Source: Paralichthys olivaceus (taxonomy: Eukaryota; Chordata; Actinopteri; Pleuronectiformes; Paralichthyidae). Taken from it: 64,000 nucleotides of DNA. The stretch lies in the NCBI RefSeq assembly GCF_024713975.1, contig NC_091093.1, positions 1,860,001 through 1,924,000 of the forward strand, written 5' to 3'. Below the pieces are notes generated by a model. The model was not told where the DNA came from and did not search any database. It saw only the letters and a program-made list of their open reading frames with translations. This document shows positions 1 to 13,400 of this stretch, piece by piece. The position numbers and the translations under genes are program-made. The first letter of the stretch is position 1, and every line of letters starts with the position of its first letter.

Positions 1-95
1 TTCATACCTTGTTAAAGCTCTATGAGAGAAATTGTAATTTGTGAATATGGGCTATATAAATACAATTTGGATTGATTGATTGATTGACTGATTAA
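1..95 (+). repeat. 3' tail of a short dispersed repeat
   Basis: The stretch reads as a truncated copy of a short repeat that recurs about ten times in this window. It has the recurring order: end of a 'gttaa-gctctatgagag' block, then 'gtgaatatgggctatataaa', then a run of ttgattgattga. The tail looks like the 3' end of a LINE or a LINE-mobilised SINE. Family name not known to me. Confidence 0.6.
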
Positions 96-1167
96 AAGAT
101 GTGAAAATCAGCCTACATACGTATTACTTATTATGTTTTTTATGTCTAGTTTTTATTTGCTCTCAAGTGTGCTTGACCCTGCCTGCTGCAGCTGACAGAA
201 TGACAATGAGAATATGCTGCACACTGCTGCTTTTTTAGGAGATATATATTGGGACATTTTTGTTGGGTTCAGTGATGCCAGGTAAGGAAACTATGAACTG
301 AACTGAGAGTAAACCTGCAAGTGCCATTAAGAAGAGCTGAAGCTAAGACATTCATTTGTACTCATAGTATGTCCAGTCAGCATGGGAGGAGCATTTGGAT
401 TGGAGACATTTATTTAATATACAAGACGTGTTGCTCTGTGAGAGTGGAGTGCAGGAAACAACAGGAGGAACATGTCACCTGTCTGAGAATAATTTACAGG
501 GCTCATTTAGCAGAAACAGTCAAGCATGTTCTACTTCACCCGTAAAGAAAATACAGAAATAAGAGAAGTCACATTTTTCAGTCACCAAGGGAAGAAAACA
601 CTTTCATTTTTTGGTGTCCTGGGGAAAAACTGTGTTTTCTTTTGCTGCACAATGATCCAGACTAAGATTCCTTTAGTCAATGGTGGTCATGCACCTGCAA
701 ACCGGTTTACCAGCCTCCAAGAAGCCCTGAATAAATTCTAACACAGATCCACTCACAGATTTAAAACAGATTTAAAAACCACTACCAAAAAAATTGGTAG
801 TGTTTTTTTAGAAATATTCAACAGAATAGAACAATCTGAAAATGGATGAAATATTCAACATTTTGTCTGATTAACTAAACCACCTGAGTGTGTTCTGTTT
901 GTTATGTATTTTATTCGCTTAAAATTGAATTTAAAAGGACAACTGAAGACTTATGTTGACCAGTTATAATCCTTTATAACACAGACAGAGGAGGAAACAA
1001 TATTGCAGTGCTGCGGAACAGATTATCTCTAAATGCGACACTACCCGGACGACTGAGAAGCGCACAAGTGCCGCACAATAACATCCGGCGGATCTGCAGA
1101 GTGGACGGGAGTGAAGGTGCAGAGACAGCGGGGGTATGTCGGTGCTGATGGTGTTGACTCGTGAATC
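96..1167. other. Upstream region of rwdd3, no gene recognised
   Basis: I see no convincing coding exon here; the short open frames lack recognisable protein features. A small hairpin with a 9-base stem (cactaccaa / ttggtagtg) lies at about 780-802. The last ~200 bases before the rwdd3 start are richer in CG dinucleotides and are the likely promoter and 5' leader, but no TATA box or other defined promoter element could be fixed. Confidence 0.4.
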
Positions 1168-4100
1168 ATGAGTGAAGCTGCCCTGGAGGAGGTTTCGGTC
1201 TTGTCGTCCATTTACTGCGGAGAAGGAGAGTTCCAGCTCTTGCAGCAGTCTGGTCAGTGAGCACAGGCTACACACCAGGCTTAGTCACGCAGACTGCCTC
1301 TGCACATCTTTGGACTGATGTGGATCACAACTGTTACACACACACTCTCTACTGTTAAAGTTGTCACTTCATTTGCAATGAATGTCCCATAGTTTTAGTT
1401 TTGTACTGTATTATATTAGACTTTTTTATAGTAAGCTCTGTCTACGTTGCTTTTATTTAAATGTAACTATTGCACTGCAGAGATAGGGTTCTTCTTGTCC
1501 AACACCTTTCATTGCACTGTTGAGCCTGTGTTAACTTGCATATGACATATTAAACCTGAAACGTGACACTTGACTGTGAAGCAAAACAACACATTAAACT
1601 CAACTGTGTGTGTATGTGCTGTCCCACTGCTACAACATGACTCTGTTTCCCTGTAGCTCAGGATGGACTCCTTGTCCAAATTAACAGCACTGCCCTGGGA
1701 TCGGGCAGAGACACGAGTCTGTTGTTCCATCTGCACTCGTCTTACCCCTCCTGTCCCCCCGACATCTCTGTCTCCTCCACCGCTCTCTCCAGGACCCAGT
1801 GTCACAACATCAGACAGAAGCTACTGGACCAAGCTGCAGCTTTACCACCAGAGCCAATGGTTCACCAGCTCGTAGAATGGTTCCAGGTATCCAGCTCAAC
1901 TTATTCTGCGGTCAATTCAGTCTCCAGTCATTTAGCGGTGCGCATTTTCTCCAAACATTACGTTACGAGCGTGTCATCAAGAGTGATTTTAAATGAAAAG
2001 TGAGATTACTGTAAATGCGAAGTCACATTTGTACAGTCCTTGAACTCAAGAAGGAAATAAGGAGTTATTAATTAACTAACTAATTTATGGAAATACAGAA
2101 AATGAATTGAACAACATGAAGTAATTAATACAATCCATAAAACTATTACTATGAGAAAATTGAGACTTTCCATAATGGAATTTTCATTTGCATATTTTTT
2201 TCACACACGGCCGTTTTTATTATATTCTTACAATCTTTCTATTACTGTATAAACAAAGGTAGGAGGGGGAAATATCAATGCGATATATGTGTGACCTGAG
2301 TAATACCTATCACTAGAAATCAAACATATGATACAAAATTCTTAACATTAAACATATTAAAAAGGTTAAATAAATTAAACAAATGAGTAAGAATTCATAA
2401 AACACAAGTAATAAGACAAGTAATAGGCAATAGTGTACACATAAGTGTACATTTTTAAATCTGAATTGTAAAATTGGCAGCAGTGAAAATATGGTATTTC
2501 CGAGGGCATGGTCATGATCGGTCATCGTGAAGTGTACTTAGTTTATGGAATCAAGTACTTTTTCAACAGTCTGTTGTTCTGTTGCTTAAACTTCAGATTT
2601 TTCTTCATAATAAAGTTTGACTAATCATTCACATAATTTCCAAGTCTCAATTATGTCTGGAATAGTGTCATGCTGCTCCCCCATTACCTTGTTTCGAGTT
2701 GGATTTGAAGTCGGGGGCTTACAGACCTCTGGGTGACATCACAGGAGCAGTATAGAGGCATTTTATTCATTCTTCAGTTGTGTTTTTACATTGGAAGAAT
2801 TGATTTTGTTTCAGTTGGCTGCAATATTGTTTACCCCTGAGACTCCTAAAGTGTTTTGTGCACTCAAACACTTCACCCACCCTCCATCGGTATAGTGGCG
2901 AGTAGATAATGAGTGGATTTTTGGGGTGAACTATCCCTTTAACATGCCCGTATCATAATATTTAAAGAAAGAAATTGAGGGGTGGTGCTCTCTGAAGGCA
3001 GAGTCTTTGGATGAGCTTTGGGACTCGATGACAACATGTATTGAAGAACATTTTCACTTCAATATTCTACCAAAAAATAACACTGACTTGAATAAAAAGA
3101 TAAAAACAAAGCAGGCCTTACAGTCGTGAAAAATAATGTTCCCTATATGTGCTTTGTTACAATAGCAGTGTGTGGAGGTGAAAGAGGAGCAGAGTAGAGG
3201 TGAAGAGGAGGGGACAGAGAGATGGACTGCAGTGCTGTCATTGGACCACATCCGATCGAGAAATCGTTACATCGGGCTCCTGGAGCGCTGGAGCCAGCAG
3301 CTGCAGCTGACTGTGATTTTATTACTAGGGCGACATATACTGGTTATTCTGCAGGGAACCAGACCTGGCATCAAGGTACAAACCCACATTTAACACCGCA
3401 TTGCACAAAGTCTAAGATTTCTATTACTGTATAGCTTTCTTAACAGTTTAAAGATGAATTATGTACTGGAGAACATACAGTAAGCATCAGTGAGAGGAAA
3501 AGTCAAATAGATATCCTCACTGGTGAAATAATATGTATATTTCTGAGAGCGATTGTATTGTGCACCATTCAAAATGATGACATGCAGCTGTATGTGTAGT
3601 CACTGACCAGATTTGACAGGGGCCAAGAAGATACAAAGGAGTCCAGCATGGTCCTTGTGTACGTTCACACTGGCTCTTCATTCATTTTTGTGCCTTCCAA
3701 TTGACATAATTGTGTGTTGTCACTGTCTTCTGAATAAAATAGTTTCTCTTTTTCTTACACATTACTCCATCAATTAATCAAATGTTATAGGTATAGTCCA
3801 AAATCACAGAGTACAACTTCTCATAGGGCTCAACAAGGTGCGACATCCTCTGCCCTTAACCCTCAGCAAGAGAAGAAGAATGAGCAAGAAACCCAATTTA
3901 CAGAGAAAAGAATGTAGAAACCTCAGAGAGAGCCACATGTGAGGGATCCCTCTCCCAGGAGGGACACAAGTGCAATAGATGCTGCACGTGACTGAGCAGT
4001 TAATGATGTATGTGACTGCATTAGGGATTAGGCTAATCTTGGCTAGTGATTTTACTTTTAATACTCAAAGTATAATTAAAAGCAAGTACTTACTTTTACT

Positions 4101-4758
4101 CAAAAAGTTTATGTGTTAGTTTTACTTTTACTTGGGTACATTTTTGTCTATTTTTTCTTTTGAGAACTTCCTCCAATACTCAACCTTACTATATAAAGTG
4201 ACTTGAGATAATGTCTGTTGTTACTTTAGACTTTAGTTCCTACTTGACTAAATATCCCAAATGTAATACCTATCTACTGTTAGACTGAATGTTAGAACTT
4301 TTCAATGTTTTGTGGTCAGAGTGACTCCCTCCGCTCTGTTCACTGACTGTTATGACCAGTCATTTGTCTCCTCAGGAGTTTTGTCACCTGTTGAAGACAG
4401 TAAAGGTGGATGTGGATTCTTCAGGCAAGAAATGCAAGGAGAGGATGATGAAGGTTCTCATTGAAACCCCTTTGTCTTGCTCCTATGAACACAGGTACGG
4501 ACGGTTGACATGACACTGATGCAGCAGAGAAATGGAAGAAGAGCAGAAATTATAACTCGTGTTGGATCATCACATAGTGATGTTACTACAGCACTTAAGA
4601 TCTCTGTCTCTCCATGTGTTTCTTCCAGTCTCCAGAGATTTGAGGTGAAGGATTACAAGATGTTACCAGAGCTGAATGCAGCCTTCCAGGAACTCCACAT
4701 GACAGATCTTTATGAGCAGATACTGCCGTCGTTGGGTGACTCGACAGCACACAGGTGA
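1168..4758 (+). CDS. rwdd3: RWD domain-containing protein 3 (RSUME), complete, 5 exons
   Basis: Exons: 1168-1252, 1657-1886, 3166-3375, 4376-4494, 4629-4758, all GT-AG and in phase, giving 257 aa (human about 267). RWDD3 binds the SUMO E2 enzyme UBC9 and raises SUMO conjugation; in mammals it stabilises HIF-1alpha and damps NF-kB. The N-terminal RWD domain covers about residues 5-115 and includes the characteristic YPSC turn (near residue 60) and the helix [12 protein letters not shown]. The second half carries [19 protein letters not shown] and [14 protein letters not shown], both close to the mammalian protein, and the C-terminus ends [17 protein letters not shown]. The start is the ATG opening [17 protein letters not shown], which aligns with the human start. 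Exon 3 has a tandem acceptor (tagcag), so inclusion of the first Gln is uncertain. Intron 4 is only 134 bases. The gene converges on pcsk6. Confidence 0.95.
2660..2945 (+). repeat. Dispersed MITE-like repeat in rwdd3 intron 2
   Basis: About 280 bases whose core (a 'gcagtatggaggca' block and 'tgtttacccctgagac') recurs at 22330-22530. The right end is gggtgaactatccctttaa, a terminal motif I recognise from abundant non-autonomous DNA elements of fish with TTAA-type ends. No coding capacity. Boundaries are approximate. Confidence 0.5.
3783..4003 (-). repeat. Short dispersed repeat, nearly full copy
   Basis: Reverse-oriented copy of the family also seen at 1-95 and 29463-29670. In plus orientation it reads 'ctcatagggctcaacaagg', 'ctctgcccttaaccctcag', 'gtagaaacctcagagaga' and 'gagggatccctctcccagg'. 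It sits in rwdd3 intron 3 and has no open reading frame. Confidence 0.65.
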
Positions 4759-5245
4759 CCACAGTGAAAAATCCAGAATGGACAAGCAAAGCCAGGAAGC
4801 CACAAAACGGGCATCATGTATCATTGAATTCATTTTTATTTTTGTACTTAAGTACATTTCAGAGCCTGTACTTTCTTTCTTGAGTAAAGGAGTTGAATCA
4901 GTGCTTCTACTTTTTACCAGAGTCTTTTTTTAAACAAGTATCTGTACTTTTACTTAAGTAAAGAATGTGAGTACTTTTGCCACCTCTGGCGATGACTGTC
5001 ATGACTCACTGTGGAGACCCATCGGTCAGCAGGAGAACTTAGTATTCATGAGGTGCTTTTCATTGACAATTTATAGTTGAATGTGAGTGTGTAGAGGGCA
5101 GGATATGAGGCAGCTCCACCTACGAACATTTCCAGGTGCACTGTGATTTATAAAGTCAACGTTGCGTTCAGGTGTGCGTGCGCACGGTTTTAAAAATCAG
5201 ATTTTGTTCTTGCATAAGACATTTTTGGCTTTTATGCGCACGTAC

Positions 5246-5410
5246 ACAATTTGTCTCATAGGGCTAAGCTGTGACATCGTCTGCCCCTAACTCCTTAACA
5301 AGAGTAAGGAAAAACTACCAAAAAACCCTTTTAACAGGGAGAAAAAGAACGTAGAAACCTCATCCCTCTCCCAGGATGGACAGAAGTGCAATAGATGCCA
5401 CGTGTAATCC
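5246..5410 (-). repeat. Short dispersed repeat, partial copy
   Basis: Same blocks as 3783-4003 (ctcatagggctaagctgtga, aacaagagtaaggaaaaact, ctctcccaggatgga), shorter and more diverged. It lies between rwdd3 and pcsk6. Confidence 0.6.
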
Positions 5411-6454
5411 CACACACTGTTTTATAAATGAGACCCAGGACTCCAAAAACTGGAGAAACTCAAGCCAACATTCACTCTGCGATTAACAACCTACCACAAA
5501 ATGGTTCCAATGATCTGAATATATTCTATACTAAAAAAAAGGCATTTCCATAGATTATGATGAAACACAACTTTTTGTCTGCCATTTTTTTCTAGTGTTT
5601 ATAATATTTGAATACTGTATCATATTTTTATATTTATTTTATTTATACTTGCAGAAACACCTCAGCAAATTCCTTGTATATGGCAATAAACCCAGATTCT
5701 GATTGTGACTTACAAGTCAGGGGAATGTTATAAACTATAAACTATAAAAATGAATGGTTAAACTGCAAAACACCCCTGAGCTGCAGCACAGCTAGACTTA
5801 CAAAGTGTGCCTGCAGAGGGCAGTACCAACATATGGTCCCAGAAAGTGGAATACGTTATTGTTGCACAAATAAAAAAATATATGACAGCAACAACAATTA
5901 AACCATGGCTTACAGGTAAAGGTGTGATTTTTTTACATGTTGTTCTACATTTGATTTTTGTTTTACTACATTTGACTGCCTGATGTAATTTCAGTAAAGA
6001 TAATTGATGGAATGAACTACAATCCTTGAACTTACTGTGGCTTAATTAAACAATTGAACCTCAGAAATAACATCCTCATAAAGTTATTGTCTCGTTCACA
6101 CTGTCAGAAATCTAGGTCATAAAAACTCAAAGCATTATTTGTCCTGTGATCGGTTGGTCCAGTCTGTTGCTCTTGCAAATAAAGAAAGGATTGTGTACAC
6201 ATATGGAGCAAATATTTAACATAAAGATACTACAACTAAATATTTAAGAGCAACTGAAGTAACTCTATCCAACATTGAGCCAAAGCACAGTACACTGACA
6301 GGCCAAAGTACATCTTTAATCTTTAGTTAATGTTTACTTACTGAATGGACTGCCCTGAACGAAAGTTTCAAAACTAACTGGTGTCCTGCCATCAGCTAAG
6401 CATCTGACACAGACAGGACGGTCTGAAATAAAACCTAACAAACCAGTTCAACCA
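5411..6454. other. Intergenic DNA between rwdd3 and pcsk6
   Basis: No gene is seen. Around 5640-5705 the sequence 'ccttgtatatggcaataaac' followed by 'cagattctgattgtgac' resembles the 3' end of a fish non-LTR retrotransposon. The rest is AT-rich with no recognisable feature. Confidence 0.35.
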
Positions 6455-6950
6455 AAAGACTCTCTTTGTCACATCCAGACTCGATTATTGTAATTCCCTA
6501 TTATCAGGCTCGAGCAGTAAGTCGTTAAAAACCCTGCAGCTTGTCCTAAATGCTGCAGCACTATCTTGACAAGAACCAGGAAAAGATTCACATTTTTCCT
6601 GTATCAGCTTCACTACACTGGCTCTCAGTTAAATCAACAATAGAATTTCAAATTCTCCTCCTCACCTACAAGGCCCTTAATAATATGGCACCATCTTACC
6701 TTAAAGAGCTCATAGTACCAGATCACCCCACTAGAGCACTGCGCTCCCAGAATTCAGGTTTACTTGTTGTCTCTAAAGTCTCTAAAAGTAGAGTAGGAGC
6801 GAGAGCTTTCAGCTATCAAGCTCCTCTCCTGTGGAATCATCTCCCAGTTTGAGTTTGGGAGGCAGACACCCGCTCTATGTTTAAGAGTAGGTTTAAAAAC
6901 TTCCTTTATGATCAAGCATGTAGTTAGAGCTGGTTCAGGGGAATCAGATA
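6455..6950 (+). mobile_element. L2-like LINE fragment, end of reverse transcriptase ORF
   Basis: Conceptual translation gives RLDYCNSLL, then LQLVLNAAA, HWLSVKSTIEFQILLLTYKA, LNNMAPSYLKELI and LLWNHLP, the usual C-terminal part of L2/Maui-type fish LINE reverse transcriptases. After it comes the phrase 'cgctctatgtttaagagtagg' in a slightly shortened form (S-F-K-x-x-L-K-T). The fragment has a frame change and no 5' part, so it is dead. Orientation is the same as rwdd3, 1.7 kb beyond its stop. Confidence 0.75.
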
Positions 6951-7265
6951 TCGTGATGGCAGATCGTAGATTGTGATTGTGTTGGCGGATTGTGGATCAT
7001 GTTGGTAGCTGATGTAGGTGTGTAAATATTTCATCACTTTCTGAACCACACATTCAATGCAGGGAATAGCACTTTACTTGTTTGTATAGTGTCGAATTGT
7101 TTCCATCCTTTTAGAATTGTGAGTTACTTTCACTTGACTAAAGATTTTCAGTACTCAACTGCGACACAGACTTATCATACAGTATGTGGCAACCACATAG
7201 GCTATGAAATGATTTATTATACACGATGAAAGGAAATATGAGAGCAGATATGTCAGCATTCATTC

Positions 7266-7271
7266 TTTATT
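7266..7271 (-). terminator. Candidate poly(A) signal of pcsk6
   Basis: AATAAA on the minus strand (tttatt on plus), about 170 bases downstream of the pcsk6 stop codon. It is the first canonical hexamer noticed after the stop; use in vivo is inferred. Confidence 0.4.
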
Positions 7272-7439
7272 TAAGAAAAAAAAGTTTGGTGCAGACAAGG
7301 AGAGCTGTTGATGGGGGGGGGCTGTCAGATCACCCATTCATTTACTTCCATGTAACTAATTAAGTTTAAAGCAAATCACAACACTTTAGTTGTTATCTAT
7401 ATTTTAACAATGATTTAGAGTAAGCATGAAGGAGGCTCC

Positions 7440-10400
7440 TCATCCATTCAACAGACAGGTATGGCAGCAGAACTGACGGTAAAGCTTCTTCTCACAGAGA
7501 CGGTTGGACTTGACCATGTCACAGAATACCTCATCAGCTAGCAGAGTAGAGGAGAGGCAGTCAGTTTCACAAGCAATGGCTAAAAAGAATTTTACTGTCT
7601 GCTCCCTGTCAAAGTGTCACACTGTATATATTGTTAATGTCTTGGGAATTTTGCATACCTGCTACTAACAAGCATTTTCATCCTTCCTGCTCTGTGTTTG
7701 CATCCCCATACTAAAAGGATGTATGTAAAATGAGTGTAAAAAGAATTTCCCCTTGTGGGATCAATAAAGGAAGTTTAAATCATGCTTCGTAGTACAGGCC
7801 TCAGCTCTCGCACACACTGGCTCAATCAATCTATCAAATTTCATTTGTACAGCCCTCAAAAATCACAATTTGTGTCATTGTGCGTATAAGGGGGGGCACC
7901 CTCTGTCCTTAACCCTCACAACAGTAAGAAAAAACTAGAACGAAGAGCTGCCATTGACAGATCAAGTGAGAGCTTCATTTACTATAGTCATTTGAAACTC
8001 ACCATTACTACATGATGCATTCACAATACAAGTCCTGCTGACCAGACTGTAACCCTCTTTACATTTGGTGCAGGTTGTTCCTGGGCCACTGCAGCTCAGA
8101 CAGTTTTCCTCACACCTGGAGACAGAGTGAAATAAAACCCAATTCCATACACATATTTTTTCTATTTACCTTTTGTAAACGGATGTTGTTCGGGGGGAAA
8201 ATCATTACATTTATTTTTCAATGAAAATACAGCTTACACCAAAATGTGTCAGTGTATTATTTAAATGTAACAATGTAAAGAGCAAACAAACCATTACACC
8301 CTGACTGACTGATATGAGTGTTTAGCTGGCTACAGGATTATAGGAAGACATTTAAAAGGGATGTAGGGATGAATCCATGATGTTTGTGAGCTCACCTGTG
8401 ACAAATCTTATGGGGGACTCCTGCTGCCTCTGCAGAGTAGTAGCCAGGAGAACAGGTCTCCACACACCTCCACTCCTGCTGCAGGTAGCCCTCAGTACAC
8501 TGGATACACTCCTCCTTACCTCGTCCTGCGAAATACAGATACTACAGGAAATCTACAAGTATAACATCCCATTAAGTTTCTTGTATTTTTGCGCTTCCTG
8601 TTTTATTGTGTACACTACTAATACTAATCCTTTCAACATGCTTTCTCATGTTTTTCCTATAGTGTTGTGTTGCCCTGTGAGCATTTCCTGGTTTTGTTTT
8701 TTTGTCCTCTGTTTTTGATTGCCTGTTCTTCTCTGGTATTCTGTGCACGATCTTCTGTACTGTTTTTTACGTACAGAAGTCACACAGTGACTGGAGGTGC
8801 CTCAGGAGCACACAGTGCTTTGGACAGAGGTTAAAATGTATTCAAACCTATACTTGCATCTTTCCAAATGTATCTGCTAGACCACAGATCTGGCAAACCT
8901 CAGGTTTTTGAAGCAGCATTAAAAGGTTTTATTTTGGCTGCTATGATTTTTTGTGTGTGAAGGTACTGTAGAAAGAGCACTGACCTGTACAGGTCTGACA
9001 AGAGGAATGGCATGGGCTGCACGTCATCTCTTCAAGATGGAAAAATGTTCCATTGGTGCATTCAGGAACACATGTCATACCTGCCAGACTGGAAACAAAA
9101 AAATCGACACTACAACACTTTTAAAACCAAAGTTCAAATATGACTAATAGTCTGCGTCCTCACATACCTGTAACCTTCACTGCAGGCACTGCATCTATCT
9201 GCATAGCTCAGGCATTTCATACAGGTGTTATGACACTTCAGACACTGTCTCTGATCTGGTATGAACAGCATCACAAGCATCAGATGTGCAGTCGACAATA
9301 ATTCTGCTGGGTTTCCTTAACATGTGATATGTAAAAAATATCCTCTGTCTCATGACCTGTATTCCAGGATCTCACAGTCCACAGGTTTAATCATTAAAAT
9401 TCCCTTCCAGTGATGATCCTTTAAAGTAGCATAGGAGCTTTACTTCCTCCCATGTTAAACATATGCAAACTCTGCACAGAACACAATATACTTTATTAGG
9501 CACACCTGTTCAATTGCTTGTTAACACAAATAGCTAATCAGCCAATCACATGGCAGCAACTCAATGCATTTAGTCATCTAGACGTGGTGAAGACGACCTG
9601 CTGAAGTTCAAAGCGAGCATCAGAATGGGGAAGAAAGGGGATTTAAGTGACTTTGAACGTGGCATGGTTGTTGGTGCCAGACAGGCTGGTCTGAGTATTC
9701 CAAAAACTGCTGATCCCATAATTACATTGTAATATGTATATGTATATATGACATATATGACAATGAAGGCATTCTTATTCTTATCTACTGGGATTTTCAT
9801 GCATAACCATCTCTAGTGTAGCAGCCATTAGAATGGACTGCTCCTTTCCTCTTCCTCACAGCAATCTCTGCTGTGAGGGAGAGGAGGGGCTGTGGAAAAG
9901 GGGGTGTGTTAAAATCCATATGATTGGGGGACACACACACACATACATACACACACACTCCCAGTCACCCTACATTTCTGGACATTTACAAATGGACACT
10001 ATTTAAATGAATGAAAGCAAAAGAAGGACATTTACTTTGAATTAATTGTTTTATGTTGTTGCTGATATGTTTTCATGTGACTCAGGACAAATTCTGAAAT
10101 TAACTGAAGTGTTTTTATTTTGTTAAAGGGATTTATTTTGTCCTGAATTTCTGTTAAAGCATTAATAATTCTTGAAATTTAATTTTGGAGTGGACATTAT
10201 GTGATTTTGATTTAAACCTATTCTTATGACATTTTGTGGTGTGTGACCTTATTGAGACCAAAAACCCTGAGGTATCTGTGATAAATTTGATATAATTATA
10301 ATTATAATTTATATATTTATATCTGGCGCCCTAATTGACATACTTTCAGGTCTTACGTTACGCTACACTAGGAAAATGGTCTGAAAAACAGAAAATATCC

Positions 10401-13400
10401 AGTGAGCGGCAGTTGTGTGGACGAAAATGCCTTGTTGATGTCAGAGGTCAGAGGAGAATGGGCAGAGTGGTTCGAGATGATAGAAAGGCAACAGTAACTC
10501 AAATAACCACTCGTTACAACCAAGGTATGCAGAATACCATCTCTGAAAGCACAACACGTTGAACCTTGAAGCAGATGGGCTACAGTAGCAGAAGACCAAA
10601 CCGGGTGCCACTCCTGTCAGCTAAGAACAGGAAACTGAGGCTACAATTCACACAGGCTCACCAAAATTGGACAATAGAAGATTGGAAAAACATTGCCTGG
10701 TCTGATGAGTCTTGATTTCAGCTGCAACATTCAGAGGGTAGGTCACAGGATAATGCCCCATGTCACAAAGCTCACATCATCTCAAACTGGTTTCTTGTTA
10801 CATGACAATGAGTTCACTGTACTCCAATGGCCTCCACAGTCACCAGATCTCAATCCAATAGATCACCTTTGGGATGTGGTGGAACCGAAGATTCGCATCA
10901 TGGATGTGCAGCTGACAAATCTGCAGCAACTGCGTGACGCTATCATGTCAACATGGACCAAAATCTCGGAGGAATTTGTTGAACCTGTTGAATCTATGCT
11001 ACGAAGAATGAAAGCATGTCTGAAGGCAAAAGGGGGTCCAACTAGCAAGGTGTACCTAATAAAGTGACCGGTGACTATATATGAGGATGATGAAAATTTG
11101 CAAACCACAGATTGGTACATAATCTCATATTTGACAAAAGGTCAACAGAGTTGAGTCGATATTATGGATGTATTGACTTACTCTCATCAGCAAAGTAACC
11201 TGTAGGGCAGGAATCAATGCAGCTAGAGTTGAGTGTGTTGAGGTAAAGACCTCTTCGACAGGAGAGACAGTGTCCAGCTGATTTGCCAACACATCTCTCA
11301 CATCCTTTATAGCAGCGTCTACAACGATGAGCCCCTGTGTCCTCATAGTGTCCCAGTGGACAGTGGCTCACACAGGTTCTAAACATGCACACAGGAAGGG
11401 ATAAAAAGAGTTATCTTACAGCAAAACATGGTTTCCATTGGTACTCTTTTGGCTTAGCAAAATAACTAAATGGTTCTAACTTGACACCAGTAGGTGCTTA
11501 GAGGTCTTTTTGGGAAGTTTTCAAAACAGCAAATGAAGGGATTGTGGGTCAAAAATTGAGAAAAAATGCAGATTGCTGATAATTCCCTATGGGTTCTTCA
11601 CAACACATTTCACATTTCACACATTCAACTGAATAATTGAAACATTCAAATAATATTTATTAATGTAGTTATTTATACCTGCTTCAGTTTCTTTCATTCA
11701 GCTCTTACCTGCCACTTTTCAAGCTGCCTAAGCTGAAGTGGACACAGTTAAGGCAGTGATCATCATCTGGTCCATCACAGCCCTGGTCTCTACACTCATG
11801 GTGACATGGTCCTTGATGAAAACCACATTGATTTGGATCTGCATTCTCATCATCATACCTATAACATACATTTGTTGCTCTACCATATGGGTTGAAAAAT
11901 GTTATGGAACTGTCTTTGTCTTTCTGTTACATGGAAATTTTAATATTTTTTTCTTATCTCATAGTCCCCTCCAGAGCTATTGGCACAGTGTGTTGTAAAT
12001 CGAAAAAATTTGGGCTTAAGATCAAACATTGAATATGAGGCAAGAGTTCATAATTTCCTCTTTTATTTCCTAGTATTTACATCTGCATATGTTAAACAAC
12101 CTAAACATGTCACCCTTCTATTTTGACAAACTCTTCTGTGACGACTTTATCTTTGTTATAAAAGATAAACCAACATGAAGACCAGAGAGCTGTTTAACTG
12201 ATGTTTAACTTAAGAAAAGAGGGGAAAATCTAGCAGAGCCATTATTTAGACATTGGGCAGAGCAGGCATAACAATTTGAATTGTCTCAAAAAGAAAGAAA
12301 CTACTGGTAAATTAAGCAAAACACATCAAACTGGTTGAGCAAAGATAACAGCAGCAGGCAACACATGGTGAGAATAGGGGAACAAAAACCCGAACACAAC
12401 AGCCAAAGCATTAACTTTCCCTGGACAGGGTTGAAGCTGTCACAATCCACCATTCAATGTAGGCTGGGAGAGCAGAAATATAGAGACCAAAATAGTAGAG
12501 GCAGGCCATTAATCAGGACTAAGAATCAGAGGACCAGACTGGAATTTGCCACAAAATGCAGACGGGAAAAGGACAGTTTTAAGGACAAACAAGACATACA
12601 TTAACCTCTACAAAAGTGATGAAAAGGCCAGAGGGATTTGCTGATCCAGGGTTAGGGTGCATTTCTCTCACCTCTCTCTCCACCATTTCTTTCCTCTCAC
12701 CCAAACAAGTCGAGGCTGATGGCTCGTTAACAAGGAAAAACTTCAAACTACTTGTACTAGTGTACTTTGCAACAAGAACAAACATTGTCAACAGAACAAA
12801 GGACTTCAATTTAGGAGAATTGTATGATTTTTGAATGCAGCAGTTTTGTCAGGCTTGATACCATTATTGCAAATAATGGCAATGCAAATTTTTAAAGTTA
12901 TTTATTTTTAGTACCTCTGATACAAATAGGGCCATGTTCATCTACATATACAGTAAAGGAAATAATTGCCGAAGTTTCCCCACTAAGAAATTAACTGTCC
13001 ATAATTGGAACATTGAGAGACAGAATATTAAAAAAATGTAGAAAATCACATCATATAAAAGTTAGAAATGTATTTGCATTTGATTGTATGAAATAAGTAT
13101 TTGATCCCTTAGCAAAACATGACTTAGTACTTGGTGGAGAAGCACAGAGGTCAGACGTTTCTTGTAGTTGGTCACCAGGTTTGTGCACATTTCAGGAGGT
13201 CCGCTCCTCTTTGCAGATCCTCTCCAAATCCTTAAGGTTTTGAGGCTGTCGCTTGGCAACTCGAAGCTTCAGCTTCTTCCACATATTTTCTATGGGATTA
13301 AGGTCTGGGGACTGGCTAGACCTATCCGTGACCTTAATGTGCTTCTTTTTGAACAACTCCTTTGTTGACTTGGACATATGTTTTGGGTCATTGTCATGCT

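Noticed and set aside
10693-11067. Host gene suggested by the 124-codon plus-strand ORF
   Set aside because: It is the C-terminal part of a Tc1 transposase ([12 protein letters not shown]) within a decayed element.
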